DNA from: Methanococcoides sp.
GTDB taxonomy: Archaea; Halobacteriota; Methanosarcinia; Methanosarcinales; Methanosarcinaceae
DNA: 64,000 nucleotides
Reading direction: 5' to 3'
Assembly: GCA_021108275.1 (NCBI GenBank)
Contig: JAIORD010000031.1
Coordinates: 1 to 64,000, forward strand
The notes beneath the pieces are model-generated. The model saw nothing but the letters and a program-made list of their open reading frames with translations. It was not told the origin of the DNA and searched no databases. Position numbers and translations under genes: made by a program. This document shows positions 19,878 through 28,522 of the stretch, in pieces; within the stretch, counting starts at the first letter, position 1, and each line of letters starts with the position of its first letter.

Positions 19878-21325
19878 AGATAATCCCCCAGATTGTACTG
19901 ACGTGGTTTTGCATGCACATTCTCCTTATCCACGGACTTCTTTTCAGGGTCTTCCGGGGTTTCATCATCAGAGTCTTTCGACGTTTCGTCATCAGAAACA
20001 CTTTCAATAGTGCTTGCTGTGATCATATTGGTATCTTGAACTTCCGGGATATATTTGGAAATATTATCAGGAGCGTAATTTTCAGCCGGTTCAGCTATTG
20101 TTTCGCCATGGCTATCTTCCACATCGATTTCGGCCTTTCCGTACTCACCCACTACCTGAGAGCTGTCCCGAAGACCGATATTCAAAACAGGAACTGAAAA
20201 ATCGATCGTGGATAGCAAAACACCCATTTTAGACTCTGTTTCAAGATCTACCTTTGTTTTCGGAACTGAGCTGTCCCTTACCACCTCATCGATGAGGATA
20301 CCACCACTGGTAAGCGTCATATTCTTTATTTCCCTTTTGACAGCTTCGTCAGGATCCGAGAAAGAGACTTCGACATCCATATCTTCAGAGACTCCCTCGC
20401 CATGCCGCATATCCCGTATACGCGTCACAAGGGCTTCCTGTTTTGCAAGGAGGTCCTCGATCTCATTATAAGATATGGATACATCGGAATTGCCGGAGAT
20501 ATCCAGGAAGACGACCTTCCCGGCAACATCGTAGCCTTTGATAGTATTAATGATAAGTTCGTAAGCGGCATCTTTTTCCCTGAGCTCCACAGGAATGAAA
20601 AGAAAATCCCTTGTGACTATATTACGCCGACTGATATCGAGACCATCATCGTTGATAGTAATGATGTTATAGGTTCGTGGATCGCTCTCTGATGCACTAT
20701 TGCGTTCAGTACTTCCACAATATGTAGCCCATGTACTGCCTACCTTTGTTTTTTCATGCTTGTGGTAATCACCAAGAAGGATGGCGTGAAGATCGAACGG
20801 AAGGGAGCTTATCACATCCTCACAGTCCCATTCTCCAAATGGGAACGGTGCCATTAGCTGATGCATGACGAGAATGTTCCACTCCCCGCAATTCTCAGCA
20901 GTGAAATCAGAATAATCATAAAGGGGTATCTTAGATCGTGGAACATTATCGATACCGTAAATAGCAACACCGTCTATCAGAAATGGCTTAGTGCCAAGTC
21001 TTGATGCAATGTCCATGCTCTCGAAAAGGTCCAGCCATTGAGTGTGCTGTTTGCTTTCGTGATTACCTACGATGGAGAGAAAAGGAATTTTCTGTTGTTT
21101 TAATTTTGAAAGGACCTTGATAGTATCAAGAATATCCTCCAGTGTAGGGTTCCTTGAATCGAAAAGATCGCCTGCATGGACAACAGCATCCACTTTCATA
21201 TCAATGGCATCATCGATCACACTGGAAAAGGCATCGATGAAATCCTGCCTGCGTACCTCACTATGATATTGACGATAACCAATATGAGTGTCACCAGTGT
21301 GCAGTATTCTGATCTCCCTCTCCAT
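19874..21325 (-). CDS. mre11: Mre11 double-strand-break repair nuclease
   Basis: A 483-residue Mn-dependent nuclease that works with Rad50 to process DNA ends. The phosphodiesterase motifs appear in order: HTGDTHIGY (metal-binding D and H), HAGDLFDSRNP, VGNHESK, VMHQL and LGDYHKHE. Residues about 250-400 form the capping and Rad50-binding part. The tail (about 400-470) is acidic and repetitive (DDETSKDSDDETPEDPEK) and likely disordered, ending in PRQYNLGDYL. It overlaps the rad50 start by 4 bases, so the two are coupled. Confidence 0.96.
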   Translation of the reverse strand: MEREIRILHTGDTHIGYRQYHSEVRRQDFIDAFSSVIDDAIDMKVDAVVHAGDLFDSRNPTLEDILDTIKVLSKLKQQKIPFLSIVGNHESKQHTQWLDLFESMDIASRLGTKPFLIDGVAIYGIDNVPRSKIPLYDYSDFTAENCGEWNILVMHQLMAPFPFGEWDCEDVISSLPFDLHAILLGDYHKHEKTKVGSTWATYCGSTERNSASESDPRTYNIITINDDGLDISRRNIVTRDFLFIPVELREKDAAYELIINTIKGYDVAGKVVFLDISGNSDVSISYNEIEDLLAKQEALVTRIRDMRHGEGVSEDMDVEVSFSDPDEAVKREIKNMTLTSGGILIDEVVRDSSVPKTKVDLETESKMGVLLSTIDFSVPVLNIGLRDSSQVVGEYGKAEIDVEDSHGETIAEPAENYAPDNISKYIPEVQDTNMITASTIESVSDDETSKDSDDETPEDPEKKSVDKENVHAKPRQYNLGDYL

Positions 21326-21464
21326 GCCTCATTGTATGCTCTTTTGTATCTTAAGGTTGCTGTTTTGGTACCATTGCGCCCTTTTGATTATTATTTACCA
21401 GGAGTTAAATTTAAAATGTAGTATACACCTATTAAAACAATAGAAAGCGGGGAATGTGGCCTTT

Positions 21465-21728
21465 GCACAGCTTTTGGCTGGCTGCAGCTTTTACTTGAAA
21501 GGGGATATAATGGGAGATAAGATCGAATATGGGGGAGTGGAAATGCAGCCTGACATAGGGATGTTGCATGATATGAATGTGGGAAATGTGACTGAGGCAC
21601 AGCTTTTGGCTGGCCACAGCTGTTACTTGAAAGGTGATATAATGGGATATACAATTGAATTCGGGGGAGTGGAAAGACAGCCCAACATACGGATGTTACA
21701 TGATATGAAAGAGGTCGTTTATGACCAC
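21465..21728 (+). repeat. 132-bp tandem duplication over the isomerase start
   Basis: Two imperfect direct copies, 21465-21596 and 21597-21728, have a period of exactly 132 bases (44 codons). Each starts gcacagcttttggctggc, then carries its own Shine-Dalgarno (AAAGGGGAT, AAAGGTGAT), an ATG (21510 and 21642) and the first ~29 codons of the isomerase. Because 132 is a multiple of three, the upstream copy reads in frame into the downstream one. Confidence 0.85.
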
Positions 21729-22373
21729 GAATGGTTCGGATCAGTGGATGATATTGAACTATACTATATGTTCAGGCATCTTTCATTGTCTGAAAAGGAC
21801 TTGAAAATAATAAACAAGGCCCATCTTCGTTATGATATCACAGTGATCCCTCCGAATATGCTCGGATGTGAGTTCATCAAGACCGCCGGCCATTATCATC
21901 CAAATGTACCGGGACAGGAGATATCCTACCCTGAGGTATACCAGGTGCTTGAAGGCGAAGCGACATATATTCTGCAAAAACATGTGGGAGATGACGTTGT
22001 GGATACGGTCGTCATCAAAGCAAAAAAAGGCGATATTGCGCTTATCCCCCCTGATTACGGGCATGTGACGGTCAACGCGTCCGATGAGATCCTTAAAATG
22101 GCAAACTGGGTCTGCTGTGATTTTTCTTCCAGTTATGCACCTTTCAGAGATATGGAAGGAGGGGCTTATTATCTGTTAGAGTCCGGATTCAGGAAGAACC
22201 ACCGTTATGAGAAACTTCCTGAAATAAGGTACATAACTCCGACAGATATTCCTGAGTTTGGCCTTTTCTGTGGAGAGGACATGTACGACCTTGTGAATGA
22301 TACTGAAAAACTTGAATTCCTTAAAAGTCCACAGAATTTTGCAGGCGTGTTTGAAAGTATTATCAATGTCTGA
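21642..22373 (+). CDS. Cupin-type glucose-6-phosphate isomerase
   Basis: Archaeal GPI of the cupin family, interconverting glucose-6-phosphate and fructose-6-phosphate. Seen: the usual start (IEFGGVERQPNIRMLHDMKEVVYD), the metal site GHYHPN with a later E and H in the two cupin motifs (EVYQVLEGEATYILQ, IPPDYGHVTVNASD). From the ATG at 21642 the protein is 243 residues with AAGGTGAT in front. The frame stays open to 21456 because of the 132-bp tandem duplication, so a form starting at 21510 (287 residues, with a duplicated N-terminus) is also possible. I prefer 21642 since it gives the normal N-terminus. Confidence 0.85.
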   Translation: MGYTIEFGGVERQPNIRMLHDMKEVVYDHEWFGSVDDIELYYMFRHLSLSEKDLKIINKAHLRYDITVIPPNMLGCEFIKTAGHYHPNVPGQEISYPEVYQVLEGEATYILQKHVGDDVVDTVVIKAKKGDIALIPPDYGHVTVNASDEILKMANWVCCDFSSSYAPFRDMEGGAYYLLESGFRKNHRYEKLPEIRYITPTDIPEFGLFCGEDMYDLVNDTEKLEFLKSPQNFAGVFESIINV

Positions 22374-22459
22374 TAATACAACTTTCTTTTTTTCATTGTA
22401 GCCCAGACACAAAACTCTAATACAGTAATTTCCTTACTTTAGAGAAACGAGAGCTACCT

Positions 22460-23218
22460 ATGATCAAACAACCCAATCGCGTACAATTCACTTCCTCCCG
22501 CATTGAAGACCTTATGTACAGGACCACTTTTGATCCGGTAAATATGACTGGCGAACTGATAGTGAACCTGTCCCTTGTAAAGGAAGAAGATCTCGAAGCC
22601 GTTCTGGAGGTATATAACCTTGTCATCAGAAGCGGATTATCGGTCAGCCCTTTTTTGAAAATAATAAAAAGTGGAGAGACCATCGGCGATCTGAAGATAG
22701 CACAAGGGGATGTTGGAATTGCTACTGTTTGCAGCATAACCATCGATGGAGTTCTTTTGAAGGGCGGCGTTATGATAAATCCTCGCTTTGGAGGAGTGGT
22801 ACAGATAAAGAACGGGCAACCAGTCCGTTTTACTGATGTGGTCACTTATGCCAGTACCACCATTGACCCTCTCGAGGTCCTAATGTCCCAGGACATAACA
22901 TCGGTCACGAAGATGCTGAGAACAGGTTCCGGCAAGATCCTTGCAAATCTCAGGGAAGCCCCCCTGGTGGCAAGGGATGATATCGACCATATCCTTTCAG
23001 ACCTCATGGAAGCTGGTCTTAGCGGAATAATGGAAGTGGGAGAACCAAATACGCGCGTTCTGGATGTTCCTGTTGAACGTGACCATTTAGGCGTTGTTGT
23101 TATTGGAGGGACCAACCCCATGGCAATGGCGAAGGAACAAGGCTTTGAGGTCCGCACCAGTGCAATGTCAGCGCTCATTGGCATTGACAGTATGAAGCAC
23201 ATCGAAGACCTTATCTAA
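22460..23218 (+). CDS. NrpR-domain (DUF128) regulator without HTH
   Basis: A 252-residue protein made of one NrpR/DUF128 domain. Conserved stretches include [44 protein letters not shown] and [11 protein letters not shown]. NrpR represses nitrogen-fixation and assimilation genes and senses 2-oxoglutarate through this domain. In Methanosarcina the repressor is split in two, and the NrpRII protein lacks the winged helix, as here. It therefore probably acts as a partner of a DNA-binding NrpRI encoded elsewhere. The gene is alone, convergent with the RecJ-like gene. Confidence 0.75.
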   Translation: MIKQPNRVQFTSSRIEDLMYRTTFDPVNMTGELIVNLSLVKEEDLEAVLEVYNLVIRSGLSVSPFLKIIKSGETIGDLKIAQGDVGIATVCSITIDGVLLKGGVMINPRFGGVVQIKNGQPVRFTDVVTYASTTIDPLEVLMSQDITSVTKMLRTGSGKILANLREAPLVARDDIDHILSDLMEAGLSGIMEVGEPNTRVLDVPVERDHLGVVVIGGTNPMAMAKEQGFEVRTSAMSALIGIDSMKHIEDLI

Positions 23219-23221
23219 TCC

Positions 23222-24607
23222 TTATCTTTTTAGCTGCTTGCCAATAACGGCATCAAGTTTCATTATAAACTCTTCTTTTGCACTTTCAGGTATCGTAGCT
23301 CCGGCTGCAATGTCATGCCCGCCCCCTGCACCATCAAATTCTGCAGCGGTCATTGACATGGCTTCAGAGAGATTAAGCCCCCTGCGGATTAGGTCCTGCG
23401 TACCGCGCGCTGACACTTTTACACCATCCTTTGCGTCTGCAAATGCGATTATGGGCAGATTGCGATTACCTATAACAGATGTGCTCATGCCTGCAATAAT
23501 GCCCACGATGGTCTCGAGTATGCTCGAACCCGCATCAAAATACTGAAGATTGTCGAGCTGGGTCACGCCTTGCTCTTTGACGAACATAAGTCCATTGACA
23601 AGGTTCTTCCTGTGCTCACTCAAAAGCTTCTTTGCGGATTCGTATGCTTCACCCCTGTCACCCATGCACACTGCCAGTCCGATATCAGCGTGACCATATC
23701 GTGCGGTTGCATTCAGCAAGGTGGAATATTCGGAAGCATCCCTCATCTCAGTGCCTTCTTTTTCATTGGTGAGCAGATACACTTCCCCTATCAAACGCTC
23801 GATCTTGTAGGGAGGAAGCCCTGCCCGGAGACAGTACTGGACAAGAGCTGATACGATCTTCTGTTTATCCATCTGCTCAATGTCGATCCAGCGCCTCCAC
23901 CGCTCATCCCCGCCAAATTGCATCCCAAGGTCATGAAGAAATCCTATACAGGCATCTTCATTACCGGTGAGTCCGGGCAGATATGGGTCTGACGCATACT
24001 GAAGCAGTTTGAAGACCGGACGGGTCTGTTTCCCAAAAAGCATGATGTCCTTTTCAAAACTGAGAACACCTGCCTGGGCACCCTCTTCGAGAATATATCG
24101 ATTTAGACCGGTAAGATGGCCTTTTTTAAGATGCTGAAGGTCCCCTACTGCGCCCACTATAGCAAGGTCTGCAAGATCTTTATTGTCCCCGAGGGCATTT
24201 GCCAGGATATAGGTCATCCCAGAACCGCTAAGCTCGTATGAGCCATTGAATCCATAAAGATGAGGATTGAGGTGATGTTCCATTTCGCCCCTTGGTTGAT
24301 GGTGATCAGCGATAACTGCATTTATTCCGTGAGCATTGAGAGAGTCGATCATTCCGCTTCCAAGGTCAGTAAAAATGACAAGTTCAGGGTTCAAATTCGC
24401 TATTGATTCAATCTCAACCTCGTCGAGCTGTTTTACAAAATGGATGGAATGTTCGATCCCTGCTCTCCCCAGTGCTTTGCATATTATCCCTGCAGAGGTC
24501 AACCCATCCGCATCTATATGTGAGACCACATATACAGAACCTTGATCTTTAATTATGGATGAACACTCCATAGCTTTTGATCTGATCTCCTGAATTCTTT
24601 CCAACAT
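23222..24607 (-). CDS. Archaeal RecJ-like DHH-family exonuclease
   Basis: A 461-residue DHH/DHHA1 protein. The metal motifs are SHIDADGLTSAG (residues ~31-42), FTDLGSGM, ADHHQPRG (the DHH) and GAVGDLQ. The C-terminal DHHA1 domain has GGGHDIAAGATIP. Archaeal proteins of this type (RecJ homologues, GAN-like) degrade single-stranded DNA or RNA 5'-3' or 3'-5' and some bind the replisome. The exact polarity and partner cannot be read from sequence. It lies 20 bases downstream of the nuclease gene 24628-25128, so the two may share a transcript. Confidence 0.88.
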   Translation of the reverse strand: MLERIQEIRSKAMECSSIIKDQGSVYVVSHIDADGLTSAGIICKALGRAGIEHSIHFVKQLDEVEIESIANLNPELVIFTDLGSGMIDSLNAHGINAVIADHHQPRGEMEHHLNPHLYGFNGSYELSGSGMTYILANALGDNKDLADLAIVGAVGDLQHLKKGHLTGLNRYILEEGAQAGVLSFEKDIMLFGKQTRPVFKLLQYASDPYLPGLTGNEDACIGFLHDLGMQFGGDERWRRWIDIEQMDKQKIVSALVQYCLRAGLPPYKIERLIGEVYLLTNEKEGTEMRDASEYSTLLNATARYGHADIGLAVCMGDRGEAYESAKKLLSEHRKNLVNGLMFVKEQGVTQLDNLQYFDAGSSILETIVGIIAGMSTSVIGNRNLPIIAFADAKDGVKVSARGTQDLIRRGLNLSEAMSMTAAEFDGAGGGHDIAAGATIPESAKEEFIMKLDAVIGKQLKR

Positions 24608-24627
24608 TTATATGCCACCTTTTACCA

Positions 24628-25128
24628 TTACTCAAGAATTCTTATGCCGCCTCTCCATTTTGCAGGTTCGATAAGATAATGTCCTTTTTTCCGATCCATC
24701 TCAGGATAGGTTTGTATCTCTTCAACAGTGTATTTCAACGATGTTTCATCGTGGTACCGTTCCCTCAGCTCATCCCAGGGGATTATGTGTGCTTTTCTGG
24801 ATTTTCCAGCACCCATCCTTAATTCTACCGCGAGATAGCCGGTACGCCCCGACCTTCTCAGAAAGTCAGATATGCGGTCTATCTGATGAGCACCCTTTTT
24901 ATCAACTGTGAAATGCTGGGTAAAATAAAGTGCGTTTGCACCTTTTTCCACAGAAATGCTCTTGCATTCTATGCCCAGGTAGTAATCCGGGTTAAGGGAA
25001 TCCACCAGTACATCCAGGAACTGCGGCGTGAATCGGTGCTGTTTGAGCCTATGTGCGATCCCCCTTACATCAGCATTTTCAAAAAAAGCATTGAAAGATA
25101 GTACAAGTTCCCTCTCGAATTCTGTCAT
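24628..25128 (-). CDS. Hjc-like PD-(D/E)XK nuclease
   Basis: A 166-residue protein with the PD-(D/E)XK pattern: a Glu in FERELV, the Asp of FLDVLVD, and GIECKSI for the E-x-K. QIDRISDFLRRSGRTGYLAVELR matches the region after the active site of archaeal Holliday junction resolvases (QI..L..F....G). The protein is longer than Hjc (about 130) and the FLDVLVD block is unusual, so a related nuclease is possible. It sits immediately upstream of the RecJ-like gene, a setting that supports a DNA repair role. Confidence 0.65.
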   Translation of the reverse strand: MTEFERELVLSFNAFFENADVRGIAHRLKQHRFTPQFLDVLVDSLNPDYYLGIECKSISVEKGANALYFTQHFTVDKKGAHQIDRISDFLRRSGRTGYLAVELRMGAGKSRKAHIIPWDELRERYHDETSLKYTVEEIQTYPEMDRKKGHYLIEPAKWRGGIRILE

Positions 25129-25229
25129 GTGTTTACCATTGAATTTTGTGTTTAGATATTGTTGTCCTCTCTTATATTCCTTCTTCCACCGGCGTTACAT
25201 TGATGTATCAGGCTTATAATGTAGGTACA

Positions 25230-25409
25230 ATGAACAAAAAGACAATGGAAATCTTGCTGGCTATTGGTTCGGTCGTTGTATTCGTAGTGCTTCTTATAAT
25301 GGTTCACGCAACGGGTATGGAGCCACAAGGATATGGTTTTTTAGGAGCTTTAGTGCTATTCGTACTGACAGTATCCCTTGCAGGCATTAAATTGACAAAT
25401 ATAGAGTAA
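25230..25409 (+). CDS. Small two-helix membrane protein (59 aa)
   Basis: The ATG at 25230 follows TAGGTAC and gives 59 residues. The frame is open to 25146, but that stretch lacks a ribosome-binding site and overlaps the promoter of the nuclease gene. Two hydrophobic segments are seen: ILLAIGSVVVFVVLLIMV and GFLGALVLFVLTVSLAGI. It ends with KLTNIE. Function unknown. Confidence 0.6.
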   Translation: MNKKTMEILLAIGSVVVFVVLLIMVHATGMEPQGYGFLGALVLFVLTVSLAGIKLTNIE

Positions 25410-25655
25410 GACATTTCAAAATAGCTGATCACGCAGTTGTTTCAATAGTAGCCATCCCAACTATTGAATAGGACCAGGTCTTATTTTAGATATAGAACAG
25501 GCACTCGCCACCGTTCGAGGTCACGTGAACTGGCACTTCAGATATTTGATGAATTATCAGTAAAAATAATAAATGTAAAAAGTGTGGGGAGAGGTCGGTA
25601 TAAATACCGACCTTCTTCTTAGGGTTTCGTTTTTTCGTTTTTCAAGTGCAGTAAA

Positions 25656-26051
25656 TTACTGCTTCATCAGGAATTCAATGAAATCCGGGCTAAGCCTGGT
25701 TTCTCTGACCATCTTCTCATTGATCTCTTCTTCAGAGATACCTTCGTCGCGGTACTCCTTTATTCGATCATAGACGCCCTGAGAGACTTCGGAATATTCG
25801 TTGATATCCTTTCTGTGGCCCCATACATCGCCTTCGAGAAGGTTTATGTCCTGCATTTCAAGATACATCTTTGCAGATTTGGATATTGTCTTCTTGTATG
25901 AACTTGGAATGTGAAGTGCTTTGACACTTGGGCATTTTTTAACAAGTTCGAAGATATCCGTGTTTGATGGTCTGAATGCAAGGTGGACGATCTCTTCGTT
26001 TTCGCTTAACGTCTTAATCTCTTCTTTTGAACTTACGACTCTAATCTTCAT
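25656..26051 (-). CDS. DUF1699-like protein
   Basis: About 131 residues from the ATG at 26049-26051, which has GGAAGGG in front; an upstream in-frame start at 26099 has none. The protein is soluble and charged, with a Rossmann-like first half (MKIRVVSSKEE, IVHLAFRPSN, VKALHIPSSYKK) and a helical C-terminus rich in Glu. The sequence resembles the DUF1699 family that is nearly restricted to Methanosarcinaceae. The family name is from memory. Function unknown. It is monocistronic with an AT-rich upstream region. Confidence 0.65.
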   Translation of the reverse strand: MKIRVVSSKEEIKTLSENEEIVHLAFRPSNTDIFELVKKCPSVKALHIPSSYKKTISKSAKMYLEMQDINLLEGDVWGHRKDINEYSEVSQGVYDRIKEYRDEGISEEEINEKMVRETRLSPDFIEFLMKQ

Positions 26052-26308
26052 TATTTGACCCTTCCTGTTTTTCGATTGTGCCGTGATTATTTTAAGCATT
26101 ATGTAAAAATTTGCATATACAACACATCTATTTGTATATACACAACCTCTTCTATATAAATATTATCAGTGGTGTTTGTAAAAAATTACCACATGGAAAT
26201 AAGATATATATTTTAGGGAATTCGGCAGTTTTAAGATATATTGTACCATTAATGCCAGCATAAGTTCAGAAGGTGCATATATGACAGAACGTTTCAGGAG
26301 ACCAGACC

Positions 26309-26965
26309 ATGAAAAGCACAACAATTGGTAATGTATCAATAGAATGGCTAGGCCATGCCGGATTCATATTGCGCGGGCAGAAAACAGTGATATACATTGA
26401 CCCATATGCAGTTCCAGCTGAGATAGGCCCTGAAGATGAAGCTGACATCATACTTCTGACACACGAACATTTCGACCATTGTGACCCAGCTTCCATACGG
26501 GCGGTCCGCGGAAGCATGACAACGACATTGATCCCGGAAAAGATGTCATTAGAGTTCAAAGGCGATGCACGCAGGATCATCGAAGGAGATGAACTCACAG
26601 GAGATCTGGCAATAAAAGGAGTGAATATAGAGGTAGTGCCTTCCTACAATCTGAATAAACCAAACCATCTCCGAGGAGAAGGCGTAGGCTATATAGTCGA
26701 ACTTGAAGGCATAAGGATATATCATGCCGGAGATTCAGACCTGATCCCCGAAATGGCCGAGATACATACAGATGTGGCCCTTCTGCCCATAAGTGCAGAT
26801 TTCACTATGAGTGAAGAAGAGGCAGCAGAAGCGGCCATAACCATAGGACCAAAGGTTGCAATTCCCATGCATTATGGCCTTGTTGAAGGTACTGATGCAA
26901 ACCCACAGAAGTTCAAAGAGCTCATCAATGCAAAGGATCCTAACATCGAAGTTATAATTCTTTAA
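26309..26965 (+). CDS. Metallo-beta-lactamase fold hydrolase (UPF0173-like)
   Basis: A 218-residue MBL-fold protein. It has the metal motif THEHFDHCDP (HxHxDH), then YHAGDSDLIPEM with the bridging Asp, and IPMHYGLVEGT with the last His. The start IEWLGHAGFILRGQKTVIYI is typical of the UPF0173/UlaG-like branch, which lacks the glyoxalase or CPSF extensions. Its substrate is unknown. It lies 29 bases before the RNase P component gene, so the two may be co-transcribed. Confidence 0.85.
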   Translation: MKSTTIGNVSIEWLGHAGFILRGQKTVIYIDPYAVPAEIGPEDEADIILLTHEHFDHCDPASIRAVRGSMTTTLIPEKMSLEFKGDARRIIEGDELTGDLAIKGVNIEVVPSYNLNKPNHLRGEGVGYIVELEGIRIYHAGDSDLIPEMAEIHTDVALLPISADFTMSEEEAAEAAITIGPKVAIPMHYGLVEGTDANPQKFKELINAKDPNIEVIIL

Positions 26966-26994
26966 AATGATCATGCGTATACACAATAGGTAAT

Positions 26995-27321
26995 ATGTAC
27001 ATGTCCCGAATGAAAAAGAAGCAAAAAAATATTATAAAAGATGTGGCAACTGAGAGGATCGAGCGCCTGTTCAAACTGGCAGCCGAGGAATACAGTTCCA
27101 ACCCTGAAAGAAGCGACAGATATGTACAGCTGGCAAGACGTATCGGCATGAAATATCGATTGCGATTCCCAGCTTCCCTTAAACGTAAGATGTGCAGAGG
27201 ATGTAGCTCATACCTTGTTCCCGGAAGTAGCTCAAGAGTAAGACTTCATGGAAGGTATATGACCATAACATGCCTTAAGTGCGGGCAAGAAGTGAGGATA
27301 CCATACCATCTAAAAGAATAA
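26995..27321 (+). CDS. rnp4: Ribonuclease P protein component 4 (Rpp21/Rpr2)
   Basis: A 108-residue basic protein of the RNase P holoenzyme, which trims the 5' ends of tRNA precursors. An N-terminal pair of helices (ATERIERLFKLAAEEYSSN, RSDRYVQLARRIGMKYR) is followed by a zinc ribbon with CRGC and CLKC pairs. The length and order match archaeal Rpp21. The ATG at 26995 is close to AGGTAAT; starts at 27001 and 27010 are possible. Confidence 0.9.
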   Translation: MYMSRMKKKQKNIIKDVATERIERLFKLAAEEYSSNPERSDRYVQLARRIGMKYRLRFPASLKRKMCRGCSSYLVPGSSSRVRLHGRYMTITCLKCGQEVRIPYHLKE

Positions 27322-27326
27322 GCTGT

Positions 27327-27566
27327 TCAGTTCCCGGCAACCAGGTTCAGCAGTTTAACAATAAGATATACTCCAACGAGCATCCCAATTCCCATTATTG
27401 CGAAGATAAGGATGTTCCTGAGTACTTCTTTCTTTTCAGAACCTGCACGTATTCCGAATGCACCACAAGTACCACCTGAACAACCGCCACAACCATCAGA
27501 CGTATGGCCCTTTTTATTCACAGGCACTTCATTGAGCACAGGGATTATCAGTTTACCATCGACCAT
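27327..27566 (-). CDS. Small Cys-rich single-pass membrane protein
   Basis: 79 residues. The N-terminal half contains the motif GCGGCSGGTCG, three cysteines within nine residues, followed by a basic segment and a C-terminal membrane helix (NILIFAIMGIGMLVGVYLIV). The gene converges on rnp4, five bases apart. The Cys cluster could bind a metal or a partner protein. I do not recognise the family. Confidence 0.6.
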   Translation of the reverse strand: MVDGKLIIPVLNEVPVNKKGHTSDGCGGCSGGTCGAFGIRAGSEKKEVLRNILIFAIMGIGMLVGVYLIVKLLNLVAGN

Positions 27567-27634
27567 TATATCAGCCTACCATTCCGTGTTAGATCATAAT
27601 TAAAAAAAGCATAGTCAACAAAGATATAAAAGGA

Positions 27635-27719
27635 CGACGAGAGGGGGATTCGAACCCCCGAGGTGCCGGGCACCACAGGATTAGCAATCCTGCGCCATAC
27701 CGGGCTTGGCTATCTCGTC
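27635..27719 (-). tRNA. tRNA-Ser (anticodon GCT)
   Basis: The cloverleaf is clear on the minus strand. The acceptor stem pairs GACGAGA with TCTCGTC, the anticodon arm is CAGGA-TTGCTAA-TCCTG with GCT at 34-36, a long variable arm (TGGTGCCCGGCACC) is class II as expected for serine, and the T arm is GGGGG-TTCGAAT-CCCCC. No CCA is encoded. It reads AGC/AGU serine codons. It lies 77 bases downstream of the SRP RNA on the same strand, so both probably come from one transcript. Confidence 0.97.
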
Positions 27720-27796
27720 ATTAAGAGTTATTTTCACGCCAATGCGATTCCATAAAGGCAATAGCATTATTTAAGGCTTTTTGTAAGAAGTGCAAA

Positions 27797-28113
27797 GTGG
27801 CGGGCATACCGCGAGTTGCTGAACATCACAGACCCAAATGATCTGTGACCTCTCCTCCACCCCGCAGCCCTCCAAGCGACAAATGTCAATGGTAGGTCTG
27901 CTCCCTTCCGGGCCTCGACTGGTTCCCACTGCAAAGATAGGTGAACCAATTCTCCAATTGGTCCTCCTACCAACATCATCCAAGCAGGACGGGGCTTCTA
28001 CGTTGAGATCACAGGTTTGGATATGATCAAAACAACTTCTTTTGGCTTCGTCTCCCGCATATCGGCGATTTCGGGTTACAGGTAACGCCGGCCTACCCAG
28101 ACTAGCCCGCCAC
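27797..28113 (-). ncRNA. ffs: Signal recognition particle (7S) RNA
   Basis: About 317 nt. The ends pair (GTGGCGGGC at 28105-28113 against GCCCGCCAC at 27797-27805), as in archaeal SRP RNA helix 1. Near the 5' end is the small-domain region with GTAACCC, and in the middle the helix 8 loop GGCCCGGAAGGGAGCAG (GGAA tetraloop and asymmetric loop) that binds SRP54. Several apparent open frames across this stretch are spurious. The boundaries are estimated from the terminal pairing and could differ by a few bases. A tRNA-Ser gene follows. Confidence 0.93.
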
Positions 28114-28228
28114 GCATAGATATGCTTTACAGGTAATAAAAGTATTCCTATCACGGCATGCAACAATGGAAGAACAACTGTACGAATATAGTTATACGAT
28201 GTAGTAGTAAACTGTATATGGTGAGAAA

Positions 28229-28468
28229 ATGGAAGAATTAATGGGTTTTGTTACCGGAAACAAGAACAGACAGAAATTATTGGCCTTACTCGAATCCAGA
28301 GGACAGTTGGAAGGAGCACGCATCGCTAAGAACATGCATATTGCAAAAATATCTGCGGATAAGATACTCGAAGAACTCACCGCAAAAGAGCTTATCGTTG
28401 AGGAAAGTGGAGTTTACAAACTCACAGAAATTGGCACAACGGTCGCAAGGACCGTACTATCAATATAA
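28229..28468 (+). CDS. Small winged-helix DNA-binding protein
   Basis: 79 residues forming a single winged helix-turn-helix. The helices are NRQKLLALLESRGQL and EGARIAKNMHI, the recognition helix is ISADKILEELTAKEL and the wing IVEESGVYKLTEIG. It resembles short archaeal ArsR/HTH transcription factors. A TATA-like AGTTATACG lies upstream near 28190. It converges with the KaiC-like gene. The target is unknown. Confidence 0.75.
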   Translation: MEELMGFVTGNKNRQKLLALLESRGQLEGARIAKNMHIAKISADKILEELTAKELIVEESGVYKLTEIGTTVARTVLSI

Positions 28469-28522
28469 AAATGAAAGTAGTATTTATGCTGCTTTTATAT
28501 CCTTTTTTTACAATCCTGCCGT

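Noticed and set aside
27771-28166. Protein genes in the SRP RNA region
   Set aside because: Several open frames of 60-130 codons cross this stretch, but the sequence folds as SRP RNA, with paired ends and the helix 8 GGAA loop.
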